Virus record (IMG/VR): IMGVR_UViG_3300028394_000044 | Coordinates: 98,300-162,299 of that record | DNA from: a virus | Length of the DNA: 64,000 bases | Direction: 5' to 3' (one strand) | Shown here: in pieces, positions 7,599 to 14,940 of the stretch | Layout of the letters: the number at the start of each line of letters is the position of its first letter | Position numbering within the stretch: position 1 is the first letter of the stretch | Notes under the pieces: model-generated | Databases searched by the model: none | Told to the model about the DNA's origin: nothing | The model's input: only the letters and a program-made list of their open reading frames with translations | Position numbers and translations under genes: made by a program

Positions 7599-7985
7599 TT
7601 ACCACAAGACGTGGTTATCGCCCCATTCCCTTATGTGAGCACCTCGTTCCCTCATTGAATCGATGGTTTCATCCGCTTCCTTATCCAGAAGGTCTTTAAT
7701 ATAATTGACCTCAGCATAGGATAATTCGAACCATTCGCCTTTAATTTTCCTCTTAGAGTAATTCTTATGTAAATACAATTCAACGTCATATGGTTCTGGA
7801 ATTTGAGGTGAGATATATTCTATACCCAACTGCACCCAATTTCCAGTATTCAAAGTTGACAGGCGTTTGGCTACACCTTTATTGCTTTTGGAGACACCAA
7901 TTTTGAATGGCCATGTTCCAGTTCCACTAGTCCAATCTTTGTGAGGTTTGATAGGTCCAATTAAGTATACGTGTCCAATGGCCAT
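7599..7985 (-). CDS. GIY-YIG (MUG113/T5orf172-type) domain protein
   Basis: 128 residues. It has the VYLIGPI strand, then FKIGVSKS...AKRLSTLNTGNW and a late ELYLHKNYS..K..GEWFELS segment, the pattern of the T5orf172/MUG113 branch of the GIY-YIG superfamily. Start taken at 7985 because CGGAG lies 5 nt upstream. It follows the small gene at 7987-8151 by a single base. Likely a phage nuclease; target unknown. Confidence 0.7.
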   Translation of the reverse strand: MAIGHVYLIGPIKPHKDWTSGTGTWPFKIGVSKSNKGVAKRLSTLNTGNWVQLGIEYISPQIPEPYDVELYLHKNYSKRKIKGEWFELSYAEVNYIKDLLDKEADETIDSMRERGAHIREWGDNHVLW

Positions 7986-7986
7986 A

Positions 7987-8151
7987 TCACTCCGACCAGT
8001 CGGAGATATACTCCTCAATGTTTTCAATCTCTGCACGAAGTACCTCAGGAGAAACCTTCTCCAATAGCTTTAGGATATCCGCTAGAGCATCTCCTAGGTC
8101 CATATCATACTGGTCTACCATATCAAGGTATTGTTGGGCTAATGTTTTCAT
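7987..8151 (-). CDS. Small acidic helical protein
   Basis: 54 residues (MKTLAQQYLDMVDQYDMDL...), strongly acidic and helical, ending SDWSE. GGAGA sits upstream. It is the first gene of the leftward island and is followed within 1 nt by the GIY-YIG gene. Confidence 0.6.
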   Translation of the reverse strand: MKTLAQQYLDMVDQYDMDLGDALADILKLLEKVSPEVLRAEIENIEEYISDWSE

Positions 8152-8239
8152 ACAGTCTCCATAAGTTCATCATTGTCCACCAGAAGGGAGGTTGCAGGCT
8201 CAGTGCGCCATGGACACCAAAGCGTCTTGGTATGGTTCT

Positions 8240-8267
8240 ATTATACCAGGTTTTTGGCAATTGTCAA
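8240..8267 (-). promoter_or_regulatory. Minus-strand sigma70 promoter of the leftward island
   Basis: TTGACA (8267-8262), 16-nt spacer, TATAAT (8245-8240), with TGG before the -10. About 90 nt of leader precede the gene at 8151. Divergent from the plus-strand promoter at 8302. Confidence 0.75.
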
Positions 8268-8301
8268 TAGGCAATCATTCAAATAGTTGCAAAAAAACAA
8301 C

Positions 8302-8330
8302 TTGACAACTTTGGACATACCAATTATAAT
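8302..8330 (+). promoter_or_regulatory. Consensus sigma70 promoter
   Basis: TTGACA (8302-8307), 17-nt spacer, TATAAT (8325-8330), a perfect match. It is followed by about 100 nt with no substantial ORF before a second promoter at 8398. Confidence 0.75.
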
Positions 8331-8397
8331 CCATGTGTTGGGTGTTTAAATGATATTTTGTAGTAAATGGTTCTCAGTAATTTTACTATGGTATTCG

Positions 8398-8426
8398 TTG
8401 ACACATTGGTAAAACTCTGGTATAAT
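8398..8426 (+). promoter_or_regulatory. Consensus sigma70 promoter, leaderless configuration
   Basis: TTGACA (8398-8403), 17-nt spacer, TATAAT (8421-8426), with TGG before the -10. The next ATG begins exactly 6 nt after the -10 box. Confidence 0.85.
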
Positions 8427-8432
8427 AGAGAC

Positions 8433-8531
8433 ATGATGAAACGAATTACTGAACTTTTTCAAGCCGCTGTAGTTGCGGTGGTGATGTTTTCACCTCTTTT
8501 TTACTACATTCTTTTTCAGATGGAACCTTAA
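8433..8531 (+). CDS. Single-span membrane micro-protein, probable leaderless gene
   Basis: 32 residues starting MMKRITELFQ with one hydrophobic segment (AAVVAVVMFSPLFYYILF). No ribosome-binding site; ATGATG starts 6 nt after the -10 box. The stop is 2 nt before the next start, suggesting coupling. Confidence 0.5.
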   Translation: MMKRITELFQAAVVAVVMFSPLFYYILFQMEP

Positions 8532-8533
8532 TT

Positions 8534-8782
8534 ATGCGAACTAAAAGACTCTTTGTTGGTCTTAGGAACTCCCAGCGGATCCGAGTGATTATGGATGGTA
8601 TAGGTTTTTATACCACCGTAGCCGGTACCAATGAACTTCCGTTTGTGAACCAACGGTTAGCTATCCAAATGAGCCTTATTCAGATTGGTAAAGAAAATAT
8701 AAGTGGACTTGGCACCACTTATAATTACTATGATGAAAAAATGGTATATAAAAGTATTCAAGTACAGGTGAATTTAGTATGA
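8534..8782 (+). CDS. Hypothetical protein
   Basis: 82 residues (MRTKRLFVGLRNSQ...), mixed alpha/beta. It lacks a good ribosome-binding site and probably relies on coupling to the micro-protein upstream. Overlaps the next gene by 4 nt. Confidence 0.55.
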   Translation: MRTKRLFVGLRNSQRIRVIMDGIGFYTTVAGTNELPFVNQRLAIQMSLIQIGKENISGLGTTYNYYDEKMVYKSIQVQVNLV

Positions 8783-8949
8783 AAAATAACGATTTAGCCA
8801 AACGGATTGGTCTTGCGGAAGACATTTTATATGAAGTTTGCTTGGAGATTGATGACCAAGCTACTGAGGAGCAATCCCGACTGATTGAGGAAGCTAAAGA
8901 AGCACTGGAAAATCTCTATTTTTCTCTCCGAGACTTAAAAATAGTCTAA
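8779..8949 (+). CDS. Small acidic helical protein
   Basis: 56 residues (MKNNDLAKRIGLAED...), very acidic and probably coiled-coil forming. Its start overlaps the previous stop (ATGA). Confidence 0.55.
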   Translation: MKNNDLAKRIGLAEDILYEVCLEIDDQATEEQSRLIEEAKEALENLYFSLRDLKIV

Positions 8950-8955
8950 AAACAC

Positions 8956-8983
8956 TTGACAATTACCCGGAATCGTGTATAAT
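8956..8983 (+). promoter_or_regulatory. Sigma70 promoter (CGTGTATAATAG family)
   Basis: TTGACA (8956-8961), 16-nt spacer, TATAAT (8978-8983). The block CCGGAATCGTGTATAATAGA recurs almost unchanged at 9541 and 9837. Confidence 0.85.
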
Positions 8984-9015
8984 AGAATCTTAGACAGTAA
9001 AGAAAAGGTTAGAAA

Positions 9016-9288
9016 ATGTCAGAACTTACAGAATACACACTGGAAATCTACAAAGCAGATAAACGTACCAAAGAAGGTAAACGTTTGGTTGCAAAACAAG
9101 ACTTTGCTCCTAGTACTAAAGCGTATATTAATATTGTAGCCGATGGTAAGCGTAAGTTGGGTTTCAGTGTTGAAGTGTTTGAGACCTTTGTTACCCGTAA
9201 AAATATTATGTCTGGTAAAGAGTTTCAGGAACGCTATGATACTCCGTATTACTGCTCTCCGTCCAGTGAATCTTTTTGGTCAATGTAA
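9016..9288 (+). CDS. Hypothetical protein
   Basis: 90 residues (MSELTEYTLEIYKADKRTK...), basic N-terminal half, aromatic and Ser-rich end. AAAAGG ribosome-binding site. Unknown function. Confidence 0.6.
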   Translation: MSELTEYTLEIYKADKRTKEGKRLVAKQDFAPSTKAYINIVADGKRKLGFSVEVFETFVTRKNIMSGKEFQERYDTPYYCSPSSESFWSM

Positions 9289-9298
9289 AGTTTTACAA

Positions 9299-9523
9299 AT
9301 GAAATCAAAAATCTTTATTGTTCAACGTGACAACGACAAGTATTTTAAGCAGAAACTGCCTACATGGCGCAATGGTTTCTGTGAAATCGTCCGGAATGTC
9401 ACTATTGAAAAGGACCCGCACGATATTTACCAAGATGGTGAATGGGGTTACATCACGGTCTATGGCCGTAAGATTTATGTCACACGGGCAGGCACTGAAT
9501 TTGCATTTGAAATTCGTGGCTAA
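9299..9523 (+). CDS. Hypothetical protein
   Basis: 74 residues (MKSKIFIVQRDNDK...), probably a small beta barrel (WGYITVYGRKIYVTRAG). It follows the previous gene by 10 nt. Confidence 0.55.
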   Translation: MKSKIFIVQRDNDKYFKQKLPTWRNGFCEIVRNVTIEKDPHDIYQDGEWGYITVYGRKIYVTRAGTEFAFEIRG

Positions 9524-9529
9524 AAAGAC

Positions 9530-9557
9530 TTGACAAGTACCCGGAATCGTGTATAAT
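9530..9557 (+). promoter_or_regulatory. Sigma70 promoter (CGTGTATAATAG family)
   Basis: TTGACA (9530-9535), 16-nt spacer, TATAAT (9552-9557). Confidence 0.85.
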
Positions 9558-9577
9558 AGAGCCATAGAGAGAAAAAA

Positions 9578-9796
9578 ATGAACGATTTAAATTCTATTTC
9601 AGTTGCTGATATGATGGCTGCCTTGGCTCGTTTGCCTGCGGATGCACGTTTGGTGGTTACTCATTCCGGTTATTACTGCTATGATGACTTTGCAGATATT
9701 TACGCACCTACTCCAGTGGATGCTAACGGTGACCGTGTTATGTATCCAGCGGATGCAGTTGCTTGGTCTATCGGTCATTCTCATCAGTCTTATTAA
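9578..9796 (+). CDS. Hypothetical protein
   Basis: 72 residues (MNDLNSISVADMMAALARLP...). A helical N-terminus and an ARLVVTHSG strand resemble small phage proteins with the same layout as the one at 5037. GAGAG upstream. Confidence 0.6.
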   Translation: MNDLNSISVADMMAALARLPADARLVVTHSGYYCYDDFADIYAPTPVDANGDRVMYPADAVAWSIGHSHQSY

Positions 9797-9825
9797 TACC
9801 TGACTAAACCGGTCAGGTATTTCTT
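9796..9825 (+). terminator. Probable rho-independent terminator
   Basis: ATACCTGAC (9796-9804), 7-nt loop, GTCAGGTAT (9812-9820), then TTCTT. The T tract is short and runs into the next promoter. Confidence 0.6.
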
Positions 9826-9851
9826 GCCATGGGTACGGAATCGTGTATAAT
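9824..9851 (+). promoter_or_regulatory. Sigma70 promoter (CGTGTATAATAG family)
   Basis: TTGCCA (9824-9829), 16-nt spacer, TATAAT (9846-9851). Its leader (ATAGATTAGAGAAAAGG) is shared with the promoter at 11167. Confidence 0.8.
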
Positions 9852-9881
9852 AGAGCCATAGATTAGAGAAAAGGTTAGAAA

Positions 9882-10082
9882 ATGTCATTCGAGAAAAATG
9901 TCCTGGAAGTTGTAGGTAATACTGTCGGTATTGAAGTTTTTGCTAAATTTGAGTACGGTACTTTGTTCGTTGAGTGTACACCGCGTGAAGCCTCTAAGAT
10001 TGAAACTGCATTGCTCAAAGTGGTTAATTGTGGTGTTATCGTTTCACCTGTTGCTGGTGAATTTGCTTTTGATTTTACCTAA
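9882..10082 (+). CDS. Hypothetical protein
   Basis: 66 residues (MSFEKNVLEVVGNTVG...), predicted alternating strands. AAAAGG ribosome-binding site. Unknown. Confidence 0.6.
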   Translation: MSFEKNVLEVVGNTVGIEVFAKFEYGTLFVECTPREASKIETALLKVVNCGVIVSPVAGEFAFDFT

Positions 10083-10090
10083 GGAATAAA

Positions 10091-10240
10091 ATGTCCGTTA
10101 TGTCTGACCTCTACATCCAGATTCAGGAAATGCTTGAATCTGATGAAAGTTTTTATTACATCTCCAAAAAACTTGACATTCCGGTGTCATGGGTCCTGCA
10201 AGTAAACCAAGATATGCAGGAAGATTATGTCCAAGATTAA
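10091..10240 (+). CDS. Small protein with possible helix-turn-helix
   Basis: 49 residues. SFYYISKKLDIPVSWVLQV resembles a helix-turn-helix, a layout common among small phage proteins. AAGGAATAAA precedes the start. Overlaps the next gene by 14 nt. Confidence 0.55.
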   Translation: MSVMSDLYIQIQEMLESDESFYYISKKLDIPVSWVLQVNQDMQEDYVQD

Positions 10241-10403
10241 ATCTCAATTTGTAACTTCCGATGGTGTTAAAATCACCATTTATAAGCCTTCTGGACCTAG
10301 AGCTGGTGAAAAGACTTGGCGTAATAATAAGTACTCAGTTTATAACCTAGGTGCTCAAGCATGTAAGACTGGGCGGCGTAGCGTTTTTGCAACACCCGGT
10401 TAA
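10227..10403 (+). CDS. Small basic hypothetical protein
   Basis: 58 residues (MSKIKSQFVTSDGVK...), Lys/Arg-rich with a KTGRRSVFATPG end. Overlaps the preceding gene. Unknown. Confidence 0.5.
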   Translation: MSKIKSQFVTSDGVKITIYKPSGPRAGEKTWRNNKYSVYNLGAQACKTGRRSVFATPG

Positions 10404-10410
10404 ATAATTG

Positions 10411-10438
10411 TTGACTATTTCCCGGGAACGTGTATAAT
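10411..10438 (+). promoter_or_regulatory. Sigma70 promoter (CGTGTATAATAG family)
   Basis: TTGACT (10411-10416), 16-nt spacer, TATAAT (10433-10438), followed by a GTTGAGTTGA leader shared with promoters at 14631 and 33087. Confidence 0.85.
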
Positions 10439-10474
10439 AGGTACTGTTGAGTTGATAAATTGTTTGGAGTTTTT

Positions 10475-10558
10475 ATGTTGACCTTTGTTTTGTGTGTTTT
10501 TACTGTTTGTGTCTTGGCTGGCGCTTTTGTTGGTGGTTCAGTCAAAACTTTGGGTTAA
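10475..10558 (+). CDS. Membrane micro-protein
   Basis: 27 residues, one hydrophobic span (LTFVLCVFTVCVLAGAFVGG) and a short SVKTLG tail. TTGGAG ribosome-binding site. Very short but well placed behind a strong promoter. Confidence 0.45.
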   Translation: MLTFVLCVFTVCVLAGAFVGGSVKTLG

Positions 10559-10578
10559 TTTTTACACAGGAGAATAAA

Positions 10579-10773
10579 ATGTCCTACTATTTTGCTATGT
10601 TTACTGATGCTGGTAATGCGGCTGTTTTAGATGTGTGCGTTTATGCTAAGACCAATGGTCTAAGTTGGAATAATGTCTGTGACCAATTAGAGGATTTGTC
10701 GAGACTTGAAGGTTTTGGTGAAGCTACGGATACAGAAGTCCGTGAATGTGTTTGGTTATATCTTGGCTACTAA
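10579..10773 (+). CDS. Hypothetical protein
   Basis: 64 residues starting MSYYFAMFTDAGN, helical C-terminal half. CAGGAG ribosome-binding site 8 nt before the ATG fixes the start. Confidence 0.6.
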   Translation: MSYYFAMFTDAGNAAVLDVCVYAKTNGLSWNNVCDQLEDLSRLEGFGEATDTEVRECVWLYLGY

Positions 10774-10790
10774 GATAAGAGGACTCAAAA

Positions 10791-11165
10791 ATGACTACAG
10801 AATTGAAATCTTGGGATAAGTTGACAGTGTTGGAACAGGCTCATTATACCTATTGGGAAATGCACAAGGATGCATACGGTTTCCGTCCCCGTGGTATTGA
10901 TACTTCAACTTGGACCTTGGCCGAGTTTGAGGCTGAGTTCGTAGTCCTTGGCCAAGCTATTGAAGCTGGAGAAAAGGCTCGTCTAGAAGAAGAATCTCGT
11001 GCTATTGTGGAGTTTGAAAACCGTGTTACAAATTTAATGCACCCCGGTACTAACCGTGAGCGTGTTATTTCATGGTTGATGGATGCTGAAAGTGCTAACG
11101 GAGATTTTGAGTACTTTTGTTTCACACAGGGTTTACCCTATCAATACTTTCATAAGGTAGCATAA
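10791..11165 (+). CDS. Conserved phage hypothetical protein
   Basis: 124 residues. The EMHKDAYGFRPRGIDTSTW segment is of a kind widespread in tailed phages; the rest is acidic and helical with NRERVISWLMDA near the end. Function unknown. AGAGGA ribosome-binding site. Confidence 0.7.
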   Translation: MTTELKSWDKLTVLEQAHYTYWEMHKDAYGFRPRGIDTSTWTLAEFEAEFVVLGQAIEAGEKARLEEESRAIVEFENRVTNLMHPGTNRERVISWLMDAESANGDFEYFCFTQGLPYQYFHKVA

Positions 11166-11166
11166 C

Positions 11167-11195
11167 TTGCCAATAAATGGGTATTGTGCTATAAT
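11167..11195 (+). promoter_or_regulatory. Sigma70 promoter
   Basis: TTGCCA (11167-11172), 17-nt spacer, TATAAT (11190-11195), with the same ATCATAGATTAGAGAAAAAGG-type leader seen after 9851. Confidence 0.8.
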
Positions 11196-11226
11196 AGAAT
11201 CATAGATTAGAGAAAAAGGAATTAAG

Positions 11227-11556
11227 ATGCTTACAGATACAGACTTTCCTGCGGTACATGCTACTGCATCCATGGCCGCTAGAAAAACAACCGAAGACTT
11301 TTTAGCAAAAAATGGTGACCGTGATTGTTGCGGTTTTGCTTGGGTTAATGTGTACAAAGTGCGATCCAATAGCAAATTGGGTAAGGCTCTGGTAAAAGTT
11401 GGATTTTCAAAATCCTATGAAGGCGGTTTACAGTTGTGGAATCCAAGCGGTTCATTTACACAATGCATCACTGCTAAAGAGGAAGGCGCTAGAGCATATG
11501 CCTCCGAGTTGCGAAAATATGGTATTGAAGCCTATGCTGGTTCAAGAATGGATTAA
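11227..11556 (+). CDS. Conserved phage hypothetical protein
   Basis: 109 residues. N-terminal helical part (AARKTTEDFLAKNGDRDCCGFAW) and a C-terminal KEEGARAYASELRKYGIEA segment. The GFAWV and LGKALVKVGF elements suggest a compact alpha/beta fold. Unknown function. Confidence 0.65.
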   Translation: MLTDTDFPAVHATASMAARKTTEDFLAKNGDRDCCGFAWVNVYKVRSNSKLGKALVKVGFSKSYEGGLQLWNPSGSFTQCITAKEEGARAYASELRKYGIEAYAGSRMD

Positions 11557-11595
11557 ATTATACAGTATGTTTAACCTGTTATAAGAAAGATCCAG

Positions 11596-11817
11596 ATGAA
11601 CGAACGAATTGAAGAACTTGCCATACAGTCTGGTTTACCAACTGCACTTGATTATCACCAAAAACGATACGAGAAGTTCGCCCACCTGTTGATGCGTGAA
11701 ATTATGAGAGTTCAAGTCTCGTATCAAACAGGCATGGACTTAGAGAATAAAAAAATGGATAACCCAGCAAGAGAATTGACTTGGGCAGTGATTGAACATT
11801 TCGGAGTTGAAGAATGA
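11596..11817 (+). CDS. MNERI-family small protein (copy 1)
   Basis: 73 residues starting MNERIEELAIQSG and ending VIEHFGVEE. It shares the MNERI(E/K)ELA start, a KFA.L(L/I) segment and a V/I-x-(E/D)-x-(F/Y) end with two genes downstream. Unknown function; a widespread small phage family. Confidence 0.65.
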   Translation: MNERIEELAIQSGLPTALDYHQKRYEKFAHLLMREIMRVQVSYQTGMDLENKKMDNPARELTWAVIEHFGVEE

Positions 11818-12023
11818 ACAAGCGTAAAATCACCACCCGAGTTATCCTTGACGGTGTTGTGGATAATACCTTTACACAGATGCGACAGGTTTACGTTGAC
11901 GATAAAGGTGAGTATGTAAATTGCGACCGCAATCGGTATCACATTACTAATGATAGTTTTGACATTGTTTATACTACTGGTCGAGCATTTACATTCGCAG
12001 AAGTGTTAAAGGATTTGGTATGA
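11814..12023 (+). CDS. Hypothetical protein
   Basis: 69 residues (MNKRKITTRVILDG...), mostly beta. It overlaps copies 1 and 2 of the MNERI family at each end by 4 nt, so the run reads as one translationally coupled unit. Confidence 0.6.
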   Translation: MNKRKITTRVILDGVVDNTFTQMRQVYVDDKGEYVNCDRNRYHITNDSFDIVYTTGRAFTFAEVLKDLV

Positions 12024-12214
12024 ACGAACGAATTAAAGAACTGGCTGAACAAGTGGATAAAGAGTTCAATAGTCCTTATGACAGGCATAAAGCGATTGAA
12101 AGATTCGCCCAGTTGATTGTTCGGGAATGTGCCCTTACTGCTGGTTTGATGGAACGTGAAGGTCGCATGGGTATTGGAGCACAAATATTAGATAATTTCG
12201 GAGTTGAAGAATGA
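12020..12214 (+). CDS. MNERI-family small protein (copy 2)
   Basis: 64 residues starting MNERIKELAEQVDKEF and ending LDNFGVEE. Tandem paralogue of the genes at 11596 and 12211. Confidence 0.65.
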   Translation: MNERIKELAEQVDKEFNSPYDRHKAIERFAQLIVRECALTAGLMEREGRMGIGAQILDNFGVEE

Positions 12215-12417
12215 ACGAACGAATTAAAGAACTTGCTGAACAGGCTACTACTTACATTGAGCCAACATCAAACAGTGGTGAAGGTTGGATCTTTGATAAA
12301 GAAAAGTTCGCCGAGTTGATTGTGAAAGAAACGATGCAAGTTGTTGCTAACCAATTGCCAAGCAATCAATATCTTGATGTGGCACATGCAGTAATAGAAC
12401 ATTACAAGGAACATTGA
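12211..12417 (+). CDS. MNERI-family small protein (copy 3)
   Basis: 68 residues starting MNERIKELAEQATTYI. Tandem paralogue; it keeps the KFAELIVKE segment and ends AVIEHYKEH. Overlaps copy 2 by 4 nt. Confidence 0.65.
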   Translation: MNERIKELAEQATTYIEPTSNSGEGWIFDKEKFAELIVKETMQVVANQLPSNQYLDVAHAVIEHYKEH

Positions 12418-12530
12418 TGTTACTTGAAATTCTAGGATTTGTTATTGGAGTGATTGGTTTGCTTTTGCTTTTCCGTTGGGTAGACCGGGTTAGAACCGAT
12501 CCTTTAGATTACCCTCAAGATTATTATTAA
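12417..12530 (+). CDS. Single-span membrane micro-protein
   Basis: 37 residues with one hydrophobic span (LLEILGFVIGVIGLLLLF) followed by a charged tail (WVDRVRTDPLDYP). Start overlaps the previous stop by one base (TGATG). Confidence 0.5.
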   Translation: MLLEILGFVIGVIGLLLLFRWVDRVRTDPLDYPQDYY

Positions 12531-12551
12531 GAAACATTTTGGAGTTGAAGA

Positions 12552-12740
12552 ATGATTGAATTAGATGATGAAATTGCTGATGGTATCACTAAGGCTTCCT
12601 TGAAGTGGCACCGAGACAATACAAAAGATATGGTGGAAAAACATCAAAGAGGTGAGTATGTCCATCCTGATGATGTTGTTTATAATATTGAGTTGCTAAG
12701 AGCATTGAATGTGGTTCTAGCGTATTTTGGAGAAAAATGA
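12552..12740 (+). CDS. Conserved phage hypothetical protein
   Basis: 62 residues (MIELDDEIADGITKASLKW...). Pattern with HPDDV...LLRALNVVLAYFGE is widespread in T4-like phages. TTGGAG ribosome-binding site. Unknown role. Confidence 0.65.
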   Translation: MIELDDEIADGITKASLKWHRDNTKDMVEKHQRGEYVHPDDVVYNIELLRALNVVLAYFGEK

Positions 12741-13747
12741 TGCGTAAAATGGCTACTCTACGGAAGATTGATGCATTGCTGCCTATTGAAGGAGCTGATG
12801 CTATTGAGGCTGCTGTTGTTGGTGGCTGGAAAGTTGTAGTTAAAAAAGGTGAGTTTACAGTCGGTGATTTGGCTGTGTACTGTGAAATCGATTCTTGGAT
12901 TCCTACTGAATTGGCTCCATTCCTCTCTAAAGGTAAAGAACCGCGAGAGTATGAGGGTATTAAAGGCGAAAGGCTCAAAACGGTTAAACTCCGTGGTCAA
13001 TTGTCACAAGGTCTATTGCTGAATCTTGATAATGTTTTACAGGATACTAATTCGTTCCAAGAAGGTGATGATGTTTCCGAAGTATTGAATATTGTGAAGT
13101 GGGACCGCCCTATGCCAGCACAATTAGCTGGCATGGCTAAAGGTAACTTTCCATCATTGATTCCTAAGACGGATCAGGAACGTGTTCAAAACTTGACTAA
13201 GGAAATTGAAGCGGCTAAATCATTGCGGTTCGAGGTGACTGAAAAGCTGGAAGGCTCTTCTATGACCGTATACATGATTGATGGCGAATTCGGTGTTTGC
13301 TCACGTAATATGGACTTGAAGCGGGATGAAAATAACTCATTCTGGAAAGTTGCTATTCGTGATAACATTGAATTGAAGATTCGTTCTATGGACATGGACA
13401 ATGTTGCTATTCAAGGTGAATTGATTGGTCCTGGTATTCAAGGCAATATCTATAAACTAGACTCACTGGAATTCTATGTTTTTGATATGTACAGCATTAA
13501 AGCTGGTCAGTACATTTCTCCAAAGATGCGGGAATATTATGCGAATCAACTTAGGATGAAACATGTTCCAGTGTTGATGGTGAACGAAGACCTTGGTACT
13601 GGTTCTATTGATGAACTTCTACAGTGGGCGGAAGGTAAATCTAAGTTGAACCCTAAACAGGAACGTGAAGGTATCGTTTTTAAACAGGTTGATGGTGGAA
13701 TGACTTTTAAAGCTATTTCAAACAAGTACCTTCTTGGAGAAAAGTGA
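12737..13747 (+). CDS. RNA ligase, DRB0094 family
   Basis: 336 residues. The adenylated-lysine motif is KLEGSS (in VTEKLEGSSMTVYM), followed by nucleotidyltransferase motifs around FGVCSRN, IQGELIGPGIQGN and EREGIVFKQ. The N-terminal ~150 residues form a separate domain (AVYCEIDSWIP...), as in the DRB0094-type ligases. It seals RNA ends, plausibly repairing host-cleaved tRNAs, which fits the large tRNA array nearby (inference). Overlaps the upstream gene by 4 nt. Confidence 0.85.
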   Translation: MMRKMATLRKIDALLPIEGADAIEAAVVGGWKVVVKKGEFTVGDLAVYCEIDSWIPTELAPFLSKGKEPREYEGIKGERLKTVKLRGQLSQGLLLNLDNVLQDTNSFQEGDDVSEVLNIVKWDRPMPAQLAGMAKGNFPSLIPKTDQERVQNLTKEIEAAKSLRFEVTEKLEGSSMTVYMIDGEFGVCSRNMDLKRDENNSFWKVAIRDNIELKIRSMDMDNVAIQGELIGPGIQGNIYKLDSLEFYVFDMYSIKAGQYISPKMREYYANQLRMKHVPVLMVNEDLGTGSIDELLQWAEGKSKLNPKQEREGIVFKQVDGGMTFKAISNKYLLGEK

Positions 13748-13785
13748 TAATACTTGACCGGAGAGTGTGAATACTTTTTACTGAC

Positions 13786-13813
13786 TTGACAACTGGCGTG
13801 GTTGTGTTAAACT
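13786..13813 (+). promoter_or_regulatory. Sigma70 promoter, leaderless configuration
   Basis: TTGACA (13786-13791), 16-nt spacer, TAAACT (13808-13813) with an extended TGT before the -10. The ATG at 13820 follows by exactly 6 nt. Confidence 0.65.
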
Positions 13814-13819
13814 GTACCT

Positions 13820-14041
13820 ATGTTGAAAGTTATTGAGTTTGTTGGTGTTTTTTGTGGTATTCTTGGGTCATTCTTGGTGGCTCGGGGAGTACTTTCCATT
13901 GGTTTCTGTCTTTTCTTGGTCTCTTCTGTAGCATTATGTTACTCAGCTATTAAGCAAAAGAATTGGAATTTAACATTGTTGCAAAGTGCATTCTTATTTT
14001 CGAATGTACTTGGTGTTTCTAATTATGTTTTTGGAATTTAA
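13820..14041 (+). CDS. Small membrane protein, PnuC-like topology
   Basis: 73 residues, three hydrophobic segments (about 5-20, 25-43, 52-70). The LSIGFCLFLVSSVALCYSAIK layout recalls small membrane proteins related to the PnuC/SWEET-like group; function unknown. No ribosome-binding site; candidate leaderless mRNA. Confidence 0.55.
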   Translation: MLKVIEFVGVFCGILGSFLVARGVLSIGFCLFLVSSVALCYSAIKQKNWNLTLLQSAFLFSNVLGVSNYVFGI

Positions 14042-14043
14042 TC

Positions 14044-14598
14044 ATGTTTAAAATTGAAACTCTGAAGGTAAAAGGTAGTGTTGCGGATTTTCTTACTGAA
14101 ATTCAAAATATTATGGGTATGAAATATCTTGGTTCTGGTATTAATGGTCGTGCATTTGCAGTTGATAATACAGAAATTATCAAAGTTTTTTATAAAGATG
14201 ATGCATATCGATATTTCATTAAGAAATTATCAAAATTAAAACAAGAAAATAGTTTTGCACCACGTATCAACTATGTCTTGAAATTAAAAGGTAATTTTGA
14301 AACCTGCTACATGGTTTCTATGGAACGTTTATTAGGTGTTAATGAATTGAAGAAACCAGAACGTGAGAAATTTTATGAATTTCAGCGTTTTATTGAGAGA
14401 TATATTAGTGATGATTTGCCTTTTCCTAAAAAAATTATTGATCCAATCTTTCCAAAAGAATTGATTGATATTCTTGAGATTATCGAGACTGGTACAAAAA
14501 AACTTCGTTTTGCTTGTGATTTACATGCAGGTAATGTAATGGTCCGTGCAAATGGTGATTATGTTATTACCGATCCTATGGTTGGTGATTACGATTGA
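14044..14598 (+). CDS. Protein-kinase-fold protein
   Basis: 184 residues. A glycine-rich loop (YLGSGINGRAFAV), a lysine in IIKVFYKD, and a catalytic-loop/metal pair DLHAGNVMVR...VITDPM match the compact kinase/aminoglycoside-phosphotransferase fold (H-x-x-N, D-P in place of DFG). It could phosphorylate host protein or a small molecule. The compact length suggests a reduced C-lobe. Confidence 0.6.
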   Translation: MFKIETLKVKGSVADFLTEIQNIMGMKYLGSGINGRAFAVDNTEIIKVFYKDDAYRYFIKKLSKLKQENSFAPRINYVLKLKGNFETCYMVSMERLLGVNELKKPEREKFYEFQRFIERYISDDLPFPKKIIDPIFPKELIDILEIIETGTKKLRFACDLHAGNVMVRANGDYVITDPMVGDYD

Positions 14599-14630
14599 TG
14601 TTGTATTTGTGCAACAATGCAAAAAAGTTG

Positions 14631-14658
14631 TTGACATGTTGGCTGGAACGTGTATAAT
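14631..14658 (+). promoter_or_regulatory. Sigma70 promoter (CGTGTATAATAG family)
   Basis: TTGACA (14631-14636), 16-nt spacer, TATAAT (14653-14658), then a TGTTGAGTTGAAAAGG leader. Confidence 0.85.
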
Positions 14659-14687
14659 AGATTATGTTGAGTTGAAAAGGAATTGAT

Positions 14688-14939
14688 ATGACTGTTTATT
14701 GCCTCTGGTCTTCTGGTTACAGCGTTTCCGCTTCTTTAGCGGTTTCTATTGTGAAGGAATCTGATAAAGCTATTCAGTTCCAGGTTCTGGACAATGAAAA
14801 ATGTCTCTTCTGGTTGCCTAAAAAAGCGGTGAAGTTTGATACGAAAACTGAAGGTGTCATAAATCTGGCTTCTTGGTTTGCAAAAGATTCGTTTTTAGCT
14901 TCTATGTTCAATCGGTACGGCAATCACTACAAAAGGTAA
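14688..14939 (+). CDS. Hypothetical protein
   Basis: 83 residues (MTVYCLWSSGYSVSASL...), probably beta-rich at the start. AAAAGGAATTG upstream. Unknown. Confidence 0.55.
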   Translation: MTVYCLWSSGYSVSASLAVSIVKESDKAIQFQVLDNEKCLFWLPKKAVKFDTKTEGVINLASWFAKDSFLASMFNRYGNHYKR

Positions 14940-14940
14940 T

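Noticed and set aside
11858-11866. Further TGTGGATAA match
   Set aside because: Lies within a coding sequence and is isolated, so not counted as a regulatory site.
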